Positions 24,745 through 31,865 of a stretch of 64,000 nucleotides of DNA are shown piece after piece (the first letter of the stretch is position 1; every line of letters starts with the position of its first letter). The stretch is from Streptomyces sp. CBMA152 (GTDB taxonomy: Bacteria; Actinomycetota; Actinomycetes; Streptomycetales; Streptomycetaceae), in NCBI RefSeq assembly GCF_014596475.1, contig NZ_MECJ01000015.1, forward strand, positions 248,001 to 312,000. The letters are read 5' to 3'. Under the pieces are notes generated by a model. That model did not search any database. It saw only the letters and a program-made list of their open reading frames with translations, and had not been told where the DNA came from. Made by a program: the position numbers and the translations under genes.

Positions 24745-25956
24745 CTACTGGCGGTATCCGCTCAGGAAGCGCCCGATCCGGCTGATTGCCGCGTCCAGAT
24801 CGTCGGCGTGCGGCAGCGTCAGGATCCGGAAGTGGTCCGGGCGCGGCCAGTTGAAGCCCGTGCCCTGCACCACCTGGATCTTCTCCCGCAGCAGCAGGTC
24901 AAGCACGAACTTCTCGTCGTCTTCGATCGGGTGAACCTTGGGGTCGATCCGGGGGAACGCGTACAGTGCGCCCTTCGGCTTCACGCACGTCACGCCCGGG
25001 ATCTCGTTCAGTTTCTCCCAGGCCCGGTCGCGCTGCTCGCGCAACCGGCCGCCCGGCGCGGTCAGTTCCCTGATGGACTGCCGGCCGCCCAGTGCGGCCT
25101 GGATCGCGTACTGGGCGGGCGCGTTGGGGCACAGCCGCATGGAGGCGAGCATGGTCAGCCCCTCCAGATAGTTCTTCGCGTGCCGCTTGGGGCCGGTGAC
25201 GACCATCCAGCCGGAGCGGAACCCCGCCACCCGGTACGTCTTGGAGAGGCCACTGAAGGTCAGGACGACCAGGTCGGGGGCGAGCGCGGCGGCGGTGTGC
25301 GCCACGGCGTCGTCGTACACGATCTGGTCGTAGATCTCGTCCGCGAGCACCATCAGGTGATGGCGGCGGGCCAGATCCAGGATTCCCTCGATGATCTCCT
25401 TCGGATAGACCGCGCCCGTGGGGTTGTTGGGGTTGATGATGACCACGGCCTTGGTGCGGTCCGTGATCTTCGCGGCCATGTCATCGAGATCGGGGTACCA
25501 CTCGGCCGACTCGTCGCAGAGGTAGTGCACCGGCCGGCCGCCCGCGAGGGTGGTGACGGCCGTCCAGAGCGGGTAGTCGGGCGCCGGGATGAGGACCTCG
25601 TCGCCGTCTTCAAGCAGCGCCTGTACGGCCATGGAGATCAGCTCGGAGACACCGTTGCCGAGGAAGACGTCGTCCACCGTGACGTCCGGGAGCCCCATCG
25701 CCTGGTAGCGCTGGACGACCGCGCGGCGAGCCGAGAGGATGCCGCGCGAGTCGGTGTAGCCATGAGCCTGCGGGAGCATCCGGATCATGTCCTGGACGAT
25801 CTCCTCCGGCGCCTCGAAGCCGAAGAGCGCCGGGTTGCCGGTGTTGAGGCGCAGCACGCTGTGGCCCGCCTCCTCCAGCGCGTTGGCGTGTTCGATCACC
25901 GGGCCGCGGATCTCGTAACAGACCTCGTTCAGCTTGCTCGACTGCCGGAACTCCAT
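24745..25956 (-). CDS. PLP-dependent class I/II aminotransferase (AlaA-like)
   Basis: 403-aa fold-type I aminotransferase. Visible PLP-site features are NPNNPTGAVYP (Asn contacting the cofactor), LADEIYDQIVYDD (Asp/Tyr), and the lysine region SGLSKTYRVAGFRSGW, whose Lys forms the internal aldimine. RILTLPHADDLDAAISRIGRFL at the C-terminus carries the substrate-carboxylate Arg. The sequence is most like glutamate-pyruvate (alanine) aminotransferases of the AlaA/YfbQ type. A GGGAGGG site lies about 10 nt before the ATG. It is divergent from the HxlR-type regulator gene, with shared control sequences between them. Confidence 0.92.
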   Translation of the reverse strand: MEFRQSSKLNEVCYEIRGPVIEHANALEEAGHSVLRLNTGNPALFGFEAPEEIVQDMIRMLPQAHGYTDSRGILSARRAVVQRYQAMGLPDVTVDDVFLGNGVSELISMAVQALLEDGDEVLIPAPDYPLWTAVTTLAGGRPVHYLCDESAEWYPDLDDMAAKITDRTKAVVIINPNNPTGAVYPKEIIEGILDLARRHHLMVLADEIYDQIVYDDAVAHTAAALAPDLVVLTFSGLSKTYRVAGFRSGWMVVTGPKRHAKNYLEGLTMLASMRLCPNAPAQYAIQAALGGRQSIRELTAPGGRLREQRDRAWEKLNEIPGVTCVKPKGALYAFPRIDPKVHPIEDDEKFVLDLLLREKIQVVQGTGFNWPRPDHFRILTLPHADDLDAAISRIGRFLSGYRQ

Positions 25957-25979
25957 GCCGTGGCCCTCCCGGGTTCCCA

Positions 25980-26011
25980 GATCTCTCTGGCGTCAGATCC
26001 CTCTGGCGTCA
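25980..26011. repeat. Tandem 16-bp direct repeat in a divergent promoter region
   Basis: GATCTCTCTGGCGTCA (25980-25995) is followed immediately by GATCCCTCTGGCGTCA (25996-26011), 15 of 16 identical. It lies just upstream of the aminotransferase start on the minus strand and may be a tandem regulator site. Confidence 0.75.
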
Positions 26012-26027
26012 CTCTCGTAGTGCTTGC

Positions 26028-26061
26028 TTGGTTTTACCAAGTGGGAGCTTGGAAAGTCCAA
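26028..26061. promoter_or_regulatory. Twin TTGG-N5-CCAA operators
   Basis: TTGG-TTTTA-CCAA (26028-26040) and TTGG-AAAGT-CCAA (26049-26061) are identical half-site palindromes with centres 21 bp apart, two helical turns. The second overlaps the -35 region of the HxlR gene, so it fits auto-repression by the HxlR-type protein and possibly control of the divergent aminotransferase. Confidence 0.72.
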
Positions 26062-26076
26062 CATCTTGTCTAGACT
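26049..26076 (+). promoter_or_regulatory. Promoter of the HxlR-type gene
   Basis: TTGGAA (26049-26054), 16-bp spacer, TAGACT (26071-26076), then 7 nt to the ATG. A leaderless transcript is expected. The -35 hexamer is inside the second palindromic operator. Confidence 0.6.
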
Positions 26077-26083
26077 GCGTCGT

Positions 26084-26743
26084 ATGCCACGTCAGCCACG
26101 TCGTCGAAGCTACGACCAGTACTGCGCCGCGGCCCGCGCCCTCGATGCCGTCGGGGACCGGTGGACGCTGCTGATCGTCCGGGAACTCCTCGCCGGACCG
26201 CGTCGTTATACAGATCTGCACGCAGATCTGCCGGGTGTCTCCACGGACGTTCTCGCCTCCCGGCTCAAGGACATGGAGCGCGAGGGGCTGGCCACCCGTC
26301 GCAAGCTGCCACCGCCCGGGGTGGCGACCGTGTACGAACTGACCGCGCGCGGACATGAGTTGCTGCCCGTACTGACCGCCCTCGCCGCCTGGGGCGCGCC
26401 GGAGCTGGCGGAGCGGCGGCTCACCGACGCCGTGCGCGCGCACTGGTTCGCGATCCCGCTGATCCGGCGGCTGCGGGGGCTTCCGGACGCGCCCGCCGTC
26501 CTCGATGTGCGGTTGGACGAGGGCGAGTTCCACGTACGGATCGGCGGCGACGGGCCGTCGGCCGGCCTGGGGCCGGTTTACGGGGAGGGGGCCGCGCCCG
26601 ACGCCGACGCGCGGCTCGTCATGGACGCCGATACGTGCCGCGCGCTCGCCGAGGGCACGCTGATGGTCGAGGAGGGCGTGAAGGACGGCAGGATCGAGGT
26701 GTCCGGCGACGGGCCGGTCGCGGTGGCGCTGCGGGGCGAGTGA
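26084..26743 (+). CDS. HxlR-family winged-helix transcription regulator
   Basis: 219 aa. The N-terminal HxlR/HTH domain (about residues 8-105) shows the family pattern CAAARALDAVGDRWTLLIVRELLAGPRRYTDL followed by LPGVSTDVLASRLKDMEREGL, with Cys14 as a possible redox or ligand sensor. The C-terminal part (about 110-219) resembles a small SCP2-like ligand-binding domain (ADARLVMDADTCRALAEGTLMVEEGVKDGRIEVSGD). It probably regulates itself and the divergent aminotransferase through the twin palindromes at 26028-26061. The ATG at 26084 is favoured by the leaderless promoter geometry. Confidence 0.88.
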   Translation: MPRQPRRRSYDQYCAAARALDAVGDRWTLLIVRELLAGPRRYTDLHADLPGVSTDVLASRLKDMEREGLATRRKLPPPGVATVYELTARGHELLPVLTALAAWGAPELAERRLTDAVRAHWFAIPLIRRLRGLPDAPAVLDVRLDEGEFHVRIGGDGPSAGLGPVYGEGAAPDADARLVMDADTCRALAEGTLMVEEGVKDGRIEVSGDGPVAVALRGE

Positions 26744-26825
26744 CCGCGCGCCGTATGCCACTTCAGATGTCGACGCAGGCGGTGCCACGCGTCGCACCAC
26801 TTTGAGCTGCGCGCATCATGGAGGC

Positions 26826-27464
26826 GTGCGACTCGAAGCGATCACCTGGGAACGGCTGACCGAGGCCTTGGCGGACCGGGCCATGGACATGGAGGCCGAG
26901 CCCTGGCTGCGTGTCGGCGTCGACGGCGCGCCCGCCGCCCGGCCTGGCGAGCTGGCGGAGGCGGTCGCGGGGGCCCTGCGCGTACGGGGCCGGTCGGTCC
27001 TGGTCCTGTCCACCGAGGGCTTTCTTCGGCCCGCCTCGCTGCGGTACGAGTACGGCCGCGAGGACCCGGACACGTACGTGGACGGCTGGTTCGACACCGC
27101 CGCGCTGTGGCGGGAGGTCTTCGACCCGCTGGAGCCCGGGGGCACCGGACGGGTGCTGCCGGACCTGTGGGACCCGGTGACCGACCGGGCGACCCGCAGC
27201 TCCTATCAACTCCTCCCGAAGGGAGGAGTGCTGTTGCTGCACGGGCCGATGCTGCTGGGGCGCTGGTTTCCGTTCGACCTCACCGTGCACGTCCGCCTGT
27301 CGCCGGGCGCGCTGCGGCGGCGTACGCAGGACAGCGCCCTGTGGACGCTTCCCGCGTTCGAACGGTACGAGGAGGAGGTGCGGCCGGGAGAGGCCGCCGA
27401 CGTCGTCGTGCGCGCCGACGACCCGAGGCATCCGGCGTGGAGCGGGACGGGTTCCGGCCGTTAG
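26826..27464 (+). CDS. Uridine-kinase-like protein with degenerate P-loop
   Basis: 212-aa protein with the overall layout of uridine kinase-type P-loop proteins: an N-terminal strand LRVGVDGAPAARPGELAEAV, then VLVLSTEGFLRPASLRYEYGREDPDTYVDGWFDTAALWREV and GGVLLLHGPMLLGRWFPFDLTVHV, which matches the uridine-kinase order. Where an active enzyme has GxxxxGK(S/T), this protein has GAPAARPGE, lacking the Lys and Ser/Thr. It may be a non-catalytic nucleotide- or ligand-binding protein. GTG at 26826 is chosen; GGAGG is unusually close, only 1 nt away. Confidence 0.7.
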   Translation: MRLEAITWERLTEALADRAMDMEAEPWLRVGVDGAPAARPGELAEAVAGALRVRGRSVLVLSTEGFLRPASLRYEYGREDPDTYVDGWFDTAALWREVFDPLEPGGTGRVLPDLWDPVTDRATRSSYQLLPKGGVLLLHGPMLLGRWFPFDLTVHVRLSPGALRRRTQDSALWTLPAFERYEEEVRPGEAADVVVRADDPRHPAWSGTGSGR

Positions 27465-27509
27465 GGCCGCCGAATCGCAGGGGTGCGGTGTCGGTCGTGT
27501 GCGCCGTCG

Positions 27510-28502
27510 TCAGTCGCGTACCGGTGGCCGTCCGCCCACCAGCGTCACCGCCTCCGCCCCCGCCCGGCAACCTGCCGCCGCGGCCTCGGCCGGGTGGGCG
27601 CCCGCGAGGCGCGCGGCGAGGAAGCCGCCGGTGAACGCGTCGCCCGCGCCCGTCGAGTCGACGGCTGAGGCCGTCGGCGGGGCGGGAACCCGGGCCACCA
27701 CGTCTCCATCCGCCGCCACCAACGCGCCCACCGCTCCCAGCGTGACCGCGACCAGGGGGAATCGTCGGCTCAACTCGACTGCGGCGTCGGCTGGTTCGGG
27801 CAACCCGGTGAGCAGGCGCGCCTCGTCGGCATTGGGCAGGAGGACGTCCACGCCCTCGGCTGCCGCCAGGAACTTTTCGGCGCCGAGCTCCGCGAGGAAG
27901 CCCGCCGAGGCCGGGTCCAGGCTCACCGGCACCCCGGCGGCCCGCGCCGAACGGCAGGCGGCGATGGCGAGTTCGCGGCTGACGTCGGCGAAGAACAGAT
28001 AGCCGGAGAGGTGGAGATGGCCGATCCCGTCGAGGAACGCGGGGTTCCAGTCGGCGGGGGCTATGCGCAGGACGGCGCCGCTGTCGGTGAGGAAGGTGCG
28101 CTCGGCGGTCGCGGTGTCGACCAGCGATACGACGGTGGCGGTCGGCGCCGCCGTGTCGGGGACGAGCAGGGGCCGCACGCCCGCGCGCCGCAGCACCCGC
28201 TCGTGCCAGCCGACCGCGTCGCTCCCGACCCGGCCCAGCATCCGTACGTCCGCGCAGCCCGAATGGGCCGCCCAGCAGGCCGCGTTGGCGCCCGCCCCGC
28301 CCGGGACGGTGCGTATCTCGGCCGCCGTGTCCGTCGCCGCCGCGAGCGGTCCCCGGTGCCGGGCGATGACATCGGTCACGACGTCCCCGACGACGAGCAG
28401 CCCACGCCGCGCGCGGCCCTGGAGGTCCGTACGGGCGGAGGCGGCCGCATCCGCAGGGTCGCCGGCAAGGCGGCCCGCCGCACCATCCGCCGCATCGCTC
28501 AC
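27510..28502 (-). CDS. psuK: PfkB-family kinase, likely pseudouridine kinase
   Basis: 330-aa ribokinase-type sugar kinase. Signatures are GLLVVGDVVTDVIARHRG at the N-terminus, the substrate motif PGGAGANAACWAA, and the PfkB signature 2 DSTGAGDAFTGGFLAA (catalytic Asp in GAGD) near the C-terminus. The start GTG at 28502 overlaps the TGA of psuG (GTGA), so the two are translationally coupled. Together they break down pseudouridine: the kinase makes pseudouridine 5'-phosphate and PsuG cleaves its C-glycosidic bond. The family cannot be told from ribokinase by sequence alone; the neighbour decides the assignment. Confidence 0.82.
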   Translation of the reverse strand: MSDAADGAAGRLAGDPADAAASARTDLQGRARRGLLVVGDVVTDVIARHRGPLAAATDTAAEIRTVPGGAGANAACWAAHSGCADVRMLGRVGSDAVGWHERVLRRAGVRPLLVPDTAAPTATVVSLVDTATAERTFLTDSGAVLRIAPADWNPAFLDGIGHLHLSGYLFFADVSRELAIAACRSARAAGVPVSLDPASAGFLAELGAEKFLAAAEGVDVLLPNADEARLLTGLPEPADAAVELSRRFPLVAVTLGAVGALVAADGDVVARVPAPPTASAVDSTGAGDAFTGGFLAARLAGAHPAEAAAAGCRAGAEAVTLVGGRPPVRD

Positions 28503-29404
28503 AGCGCCGCCGCGATCGCCGCCGCGAGGCGTACGTTGCCCCGCACCGCTGCCACGTTCGCCTCCAGCGACGCCCCTTCGGTGTGCCGCATCAGGTAGTC
28601 GAGCAGGAACGGGGTGACGGCCTGGCCGGTGATGCCCAGTTCGCGGCACTCGGTCAGGGCCTCGGCCAGCACCCGGTCGTGCAGCGCCGGGTCCAACTGC
28701 TCGGCCTCCGGGACGGGATTGGCCACGATCAGCGCGGAGTCCGGGCCCAGCGCGTCATGCGCCCGCACCACCTCGGCGGCCTCCTGCGGCGACCGCACCG
28801 TCCAGTCCACCGGCTCGCCGGAGCTGGCCAGATAGAACCCGGGGAAGAACTCCGTGCCGTATCCGACCACCCCGATGCCCAGCGTCTCCAGCCGCTGGAG
28901 CGTGGCCGGCACGTCGAGGATCGACTTGACCCCGGCGCACACCACGGCGATCGGCGTCCGGGCCAGCAGCCGCAGGTCCGCCGACTCGTCCTGCGTCTCG
29001 GTCCAGCCCCGGTGCACCCCGCCGAGCCCGCCGGTGGCGAAGACGCGGATCCCCGCCCGGTGGGCGAGATGCGCGGTCGCGGAGACCGTGGTCGCCCCGC
29101 TCACGCCCGAGGCCAGCGCCATGGGCAGATCCCGGTGGCCGAACTTGCGCATGCCACCGCTCGCGACCCGCTCCAACTGATCCTTGTCGAGGCCGACATG
29201 GGGCAGCCCGTCCAGGACGGCGATCGTGGCGGGGACGGCGCCCTGGCCCCGTACCAGCTCCTCCAGCTCCGTCGCGACCCGCAGATTGCGCGGGCGCGGC
29301 AGGCCGTGCGCGATGATCGTGGACTCCAGAGCGACCACGGGACGCCCGTCGGTCAGGGCTTCCCGCACCTTCTCGGACACCTTGAGTACGTCGTCGTAGG
29401 GCAT
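28499..29404 (-). CDS. psuG: Pseudouridine-5'-phosphate glycosidase
   Basis: 301-aa PsuG/YeiN-family enzyme that reversibly cleaves pseudouridine 5'-phosphate to uracil and ribose 5-phosphate. Near-universal motifs are ALESTIIAHGLPRPRN at the N-terminus, PATIAVLDG, TTVSATAHLAHRAGIRVFATGGLGGVHRG, VVCAGVKSILD (with the active-site Lys), GYGTEFFPGFY and ITGQAVTPFLLDYL. Length is typical. It is transcribed with psuK downstream. RNA turnover is the likely source of the substrate. Confidence 0.96.
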   Translation of the reverse strand: MPYDDVLKVSEKVREALTDGRPVVALESTIIAHGLPRPRNLRVATELEELVRGQGAVPATIAVLDGLPHVGLDKDQLERVASGGMRKFGHRDLPMALASGVSGATTVSATAHLAHRAGIRVFATGGLGGVHRGWTETQDESADLRLLARTPIAVVCAGVKSILDVPATLQRLETLGIGVVGYGTEFFPGFYLASSGEPVDWTVRSPQEAAEVVRAHDALGPDSALIVANPVPEAEQLDPALHDRVLAEALTECRELGITGQAVTPFLLDYLMRHTEGASLEANVAAVRGNVRLAAAIAAAL

Positions 29405-29590
29405 GCACCATCCCTGGCGCGCGCGTGTGCCGCGTAAACGTCACGGCGGCGATCACCCGTGCGAGGCGCGCGGAGGCGGAGGCCGCGAGGCCTACGGGGC
29501 CCGCCCCCGCGACCCACTCACGGGGAGTCTGCTCCCGGTCGGCGGTCCCGGCCAGAGGTGGCGTCGAGGGCCTGGCTAGATTGGCCCGCC

Positions 29591-29980
29591 ATGACGACCA
29601 ATGATCAGCTCGACACCCCTTCCGCCGACGCGGCGTCGCCCGCCTCCTTCGTGGTCCACATCCCGGGCACCGAGCTGGAGCCGGAACCGCTCGACCCCGC
29701 CCAGATCGTCTCCGGCGACCCGGTGGTCACCGGCAAGGTGCTCTGGGAGTCGCCCGACGGCAAGCAGATCCGCGGTATCTGGCAGATCACGCCGGGCGTG
29801 GTCACCGACATCGAGGCCAATGAGCTGTTCGTCGTGGTGAGCGGGCGCGCGACCGTCGAGGTGGAGGGCGGCGACACCCTGGAGATCGGCCCCGGCGACG
29901 CCTGTGTGCTGCGCGAGGGCGACCGTACGACGTGGACCGTCCACGAGACGCTGCGCAAGGCGTACCACATCAGCCTGTAG
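29591..29980 (+). CDS. Cupin-domain protein
   Basis: 129-aa single-domain cupin. The beta-barrel region is about residues 45-129 with GIWQITPGVVTDIEANELFVVVSGRATVEVEGGDTLEIGPGDACVLREGDRTTWTVHETL. The usual His-x-His metal pair is replaced in the first motif (TDIEANE), so metal binding is doubtful. The sequence resembles the short sugar-epimerase/EutQ-like cupins without a proven substrate. The ATG follows TAGATT (29577-29582) by 8 nt, suggesting a leaderless mRNA. It is divergent from psuG. Confidence 0.8.
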   Translation: MTTNDQLDTPSADAASPASFVVHIPGTELEPEPLDPAQIVSGDPVVTGKVLWESPDGKQIRGIWQITPGVVTDIEANELFVVVSGRATVEVEGGDTLEIGPGDACVLREGDRTTWTVHETLRKAYHISL

Positions 29981-30052
29981 CGCCCGCCGCCATCCCGTGG
30001 CGCCCGCTCCGGTCCGGGGCACCGAAGGGCCCCGGCCTCGGACGCGCGCGCC

Positions 30053-30631
30053 TCAGAACAGCGGCTGCGGCAGCACCCCTTCCAGGGCGAGCAGCTTCCG
30101 CTTGGTCTCCAGGCCGCCGCCGAACCCGCCGAGCCCGCCGTCGCTCTCCACCACCCGGTGGCAGGGCACCACCACCGGCAGCGGGTTGGAGCCCATGGCG
30201 GCGCCGACCGCCTGGGCCGCCCGGGGCTGTCCGACGCGCTCGGCCAGATCGCCGTACCCCACCACCGCTCCGTACGGAACGGTCGCCTCCAGTTCGCGGA
30301 GCACCTGGCGGTTGAACCCGGAGGACAGCGTCCAGTCCAGCGGCAGCTCGAACGCGCGCAGCTCACCGGAGAAGTAGGCCTCCAACTGGCGTATGGGCTC
30401 GGCCAGCGGGCCCGCGTCGCCGGGCCGCGCGGGCGTCGGCTCGGCGCCCAGCCGGGCCGACAGACCCCGCAGGGCCCTGTCCCGGATCGCCTCGTCGGCG
30501 TGGAAGACCACGTTCACCAGGCCCTGCTCGGTCGCGGCGAGCAGCAGGGGCCCGATGTCGCTGCCCACGACTGCCCACACCACCCGCCCCGGCTCCTGCG
30601 AGGCCTGCTCGAACTGCCCGTTGCTGTTCAT
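30053..30631 (-). CDS. ogt: Methylated-DNA--protein-cysteine methyltransferase
   Basis: 192-aa suicide repair protein that removes O6-alkyl groups from guanine onto its own cysteine. The active-site motif is VVVPCHRVV (Cys about residue 160), preceded by the DNA-binding helix FNRQVLRELEATVPYGAVVGYGDLAERVG and the Asn/Pro segment AVGAAMGSNPLP. KRKLLALEGV closes the domain. The ATG at 30631 is chosen because a damage-type promoter places its -10 box 6 nt upstream; a longer frame lacks support. Either Ogt or AdaB naming is possible; no Ada N-terminal domain is present. Confidence 0.94.
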   Translation of the reverse strand: MNSNGQFEQASQEPGRVVWAVVGSDIGPLLLAATEQGLVNVVFHADEAIRDRALRGLSARLGAEPTPARPGDAGPLAEPIRQLEAYFSGELRAFELPLDWTLSSGFNRQVLRELEATVPYGAVVGYGDLAERVGQPRAAQAVGAAMGSNPLPVVVPCHRVVESDGGLGGFGGGLETKRKLLALEGVLPQPLF

Positions 30632-30637
30632 GTCGCC

Positions 30638-30660
30638 ACCGTACGACCCCCCACTGACAA
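30638..30660 (-). promoter_or_regulatory. DNA-damage (RecA-independent, PafBC-type) promoter of ogt
   Basis: On the minus strand: TTGTCAGTG (30660-30652), 8 bp, TACGGT (30643-30638), then 6 nt to the ATG. It matches the TTGTCRGTG-N8-TAnnnT consensus at every fixed position. Confidence 0.85.
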
Positions 30661-30828
30661 CGCCCGCCGGGCCGTCGTACGCCGACCTCTCGAACCGCCG
30701 TACCCGCACCCGTCCGTCCGGTCACCGGACGCTCAATCCGCACCAACCGGACACGTCCCGGCGACCGAAACGGAACCACCCGGACCGCACCTCGCATTCA
30801 GGGTGTCGACAAAATGGCGTGAAAATGT

Positions 30829-30856
30829 TTGCCTGTCGCTCGGCGAGCCTTAATGT
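30829..30856 (+). promoter_or_regulatory. Candidate promoter of the MHYT gene
   Basis: TTGCCT (30829-30834), 16-bp spacer, TAATGT (30851-30856), in an AT-richer patch of the 301-bp divergent spacer 30632-30932. The leader would be about 70 nt. Nothing else is recognisable in that spacer beyond the ogt promoter. Confidence 0.5.
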
Positions 30857-30932
30857 CGCCCCGAACCAGGGCCTGAGCGACACAGTCGGCCTCTTCAGTC
30901 GGTAGTCGGTACGGGGTGAAGGGCACACGGAT

Positions 30933-31793
30933 ATGCACGGGACGGTCGACGGCTTCTCCTACGGCATCGTCACGCCAGTCGTGGCGTTCCTCATGGCCTG
31001 TCTGGGCGGTGCGCTCGGGCTGCGCTGCACCGCCAGATCGCTGCGCACGGAGCGCTCGTTCAAGGCGGGCTGGCTGGCGCTGGGCGCCACTTCCATCGGC
31101 TCCGGCATCTGGACCATGCACTTCATCGCGATGATGGGGTTCACGGTCCGCCAGGAGGTTCTGAGCTACGACCGGGGGATCACGTTCGCGAGTCTCGGCC
31201 TCGCCATCGTGATGGTCGGCATCGGCATCTTCATCGTCGGCTACCGGGGAGCGACGCCGATGGCGCTGGTCACCGGCGGGACCATCACCGGCCTCGGGGT
31301 GGCGTCCATGCACTACCTCGGGATGGCCGGAATTCGACTGCACGGGCAGTTCGAGTACAACACCCTCACCGTCAGCCTCTCCGTGGTGATCGCGGTCGTC
31401 GCCGCCACCGCCGCCCTCTGGGCGGCCGTCTCCGTCCACGGCTTCCTGGCCAGCCTCGGGGCCAGCGTCGTCATGGGCCTCGCCGTGAGCGGTATGCACT
31501 ACACCGGGATGGCCGCGCTCAGCGTCCATCTGCACGAGGGCGCCGGACCGTCGGCGGGGGATTCCCCCGCCACGGTGCTGGCGCCGATGCTCATCGGCCC
31601 GGTCGCGTTCCTGGTCCTCGCCGGCGTGGTCGTGATGTTCGACCCGCTGGTGGTGATGGGCAGGCCCGACTGGGAGAAGCGGCCGCCCCGCCCGGCGCCC
31701 GTTCCCCGGCACCTGCCGTCGTTCCCCGAGCCGACCGCGTGGTCGGCTCGGCACCAGCCCGGCGAGGGTTCCTCGTCCCCGCACGACTGGTGA
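30933..31793 (+). CDS. MHYT-domain integral membrane sensor, no effector domain
   Basis: 286-aa membrane protein with about seven hydrophobic segments. Three MHYT-type motifs are visible: TMHFIAM (about residue 61), SMHYLGM (about 125) and GMHYTGM (about 191). The family is thought to bind a metal such as copper near the outer membrane face and to sense a diatomic gas. In most bacteria MHYT is fused to GGDEF, EAL or kinase domains. Here only a 40-residue Pro-rich cytoplasmic tail follows, so the output partner is missing or separate. A candidate promoter is at 30829-30856. Confidence 0.9.
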   Translation: MHGTVDGFSYGIVTPVVAFLMACLGGALGLRCTARSLRTERSFKAGWLALGATSIGSGIWTMHFIAMMGFTVRQEVLSYDRGITFASLGLAIVMVGIGIFIVGYRGATPMALVTGGTITGLGVASMHYLGMAGIRLHGQFEYNTLTVSLSVVIAVVAATAALWAAVSVHGFLASLGASVVMGLAVSGMHYTGMAALSVHLHEGAGPSAGDSPATVLAPMLIGPVAFLVLAGVVVMFDPLVVMGRPDWEKRPPRPAPVPRHLPSFPEPTAWSARHQPGEGSSSPHDW

Positions 31794-31836
31794 TCGTGGG
31801 CCCGGCGAGCCCCGCCCGCGGGCCGATCGGACCCGA

Positions 31837-31859
31837 GTGTCAGTGGGGGGTCGTACGGT
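31837..31859 (+). promoter_or_regulatory. DNA-damage (PafBC-type) promoter of uvrB
   Basis: GTGTCAGTG (31837-31845), 8 bp, TACGGT (31854-31859), then 6 nt to the ATG. From TGTCAGTG through TACGGT it is identical to the ogt promoter, including the 8-bp spacer GGGGGTCG. Confidence 0.85.
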
Positions 31860-31865
31860 GGTTCC

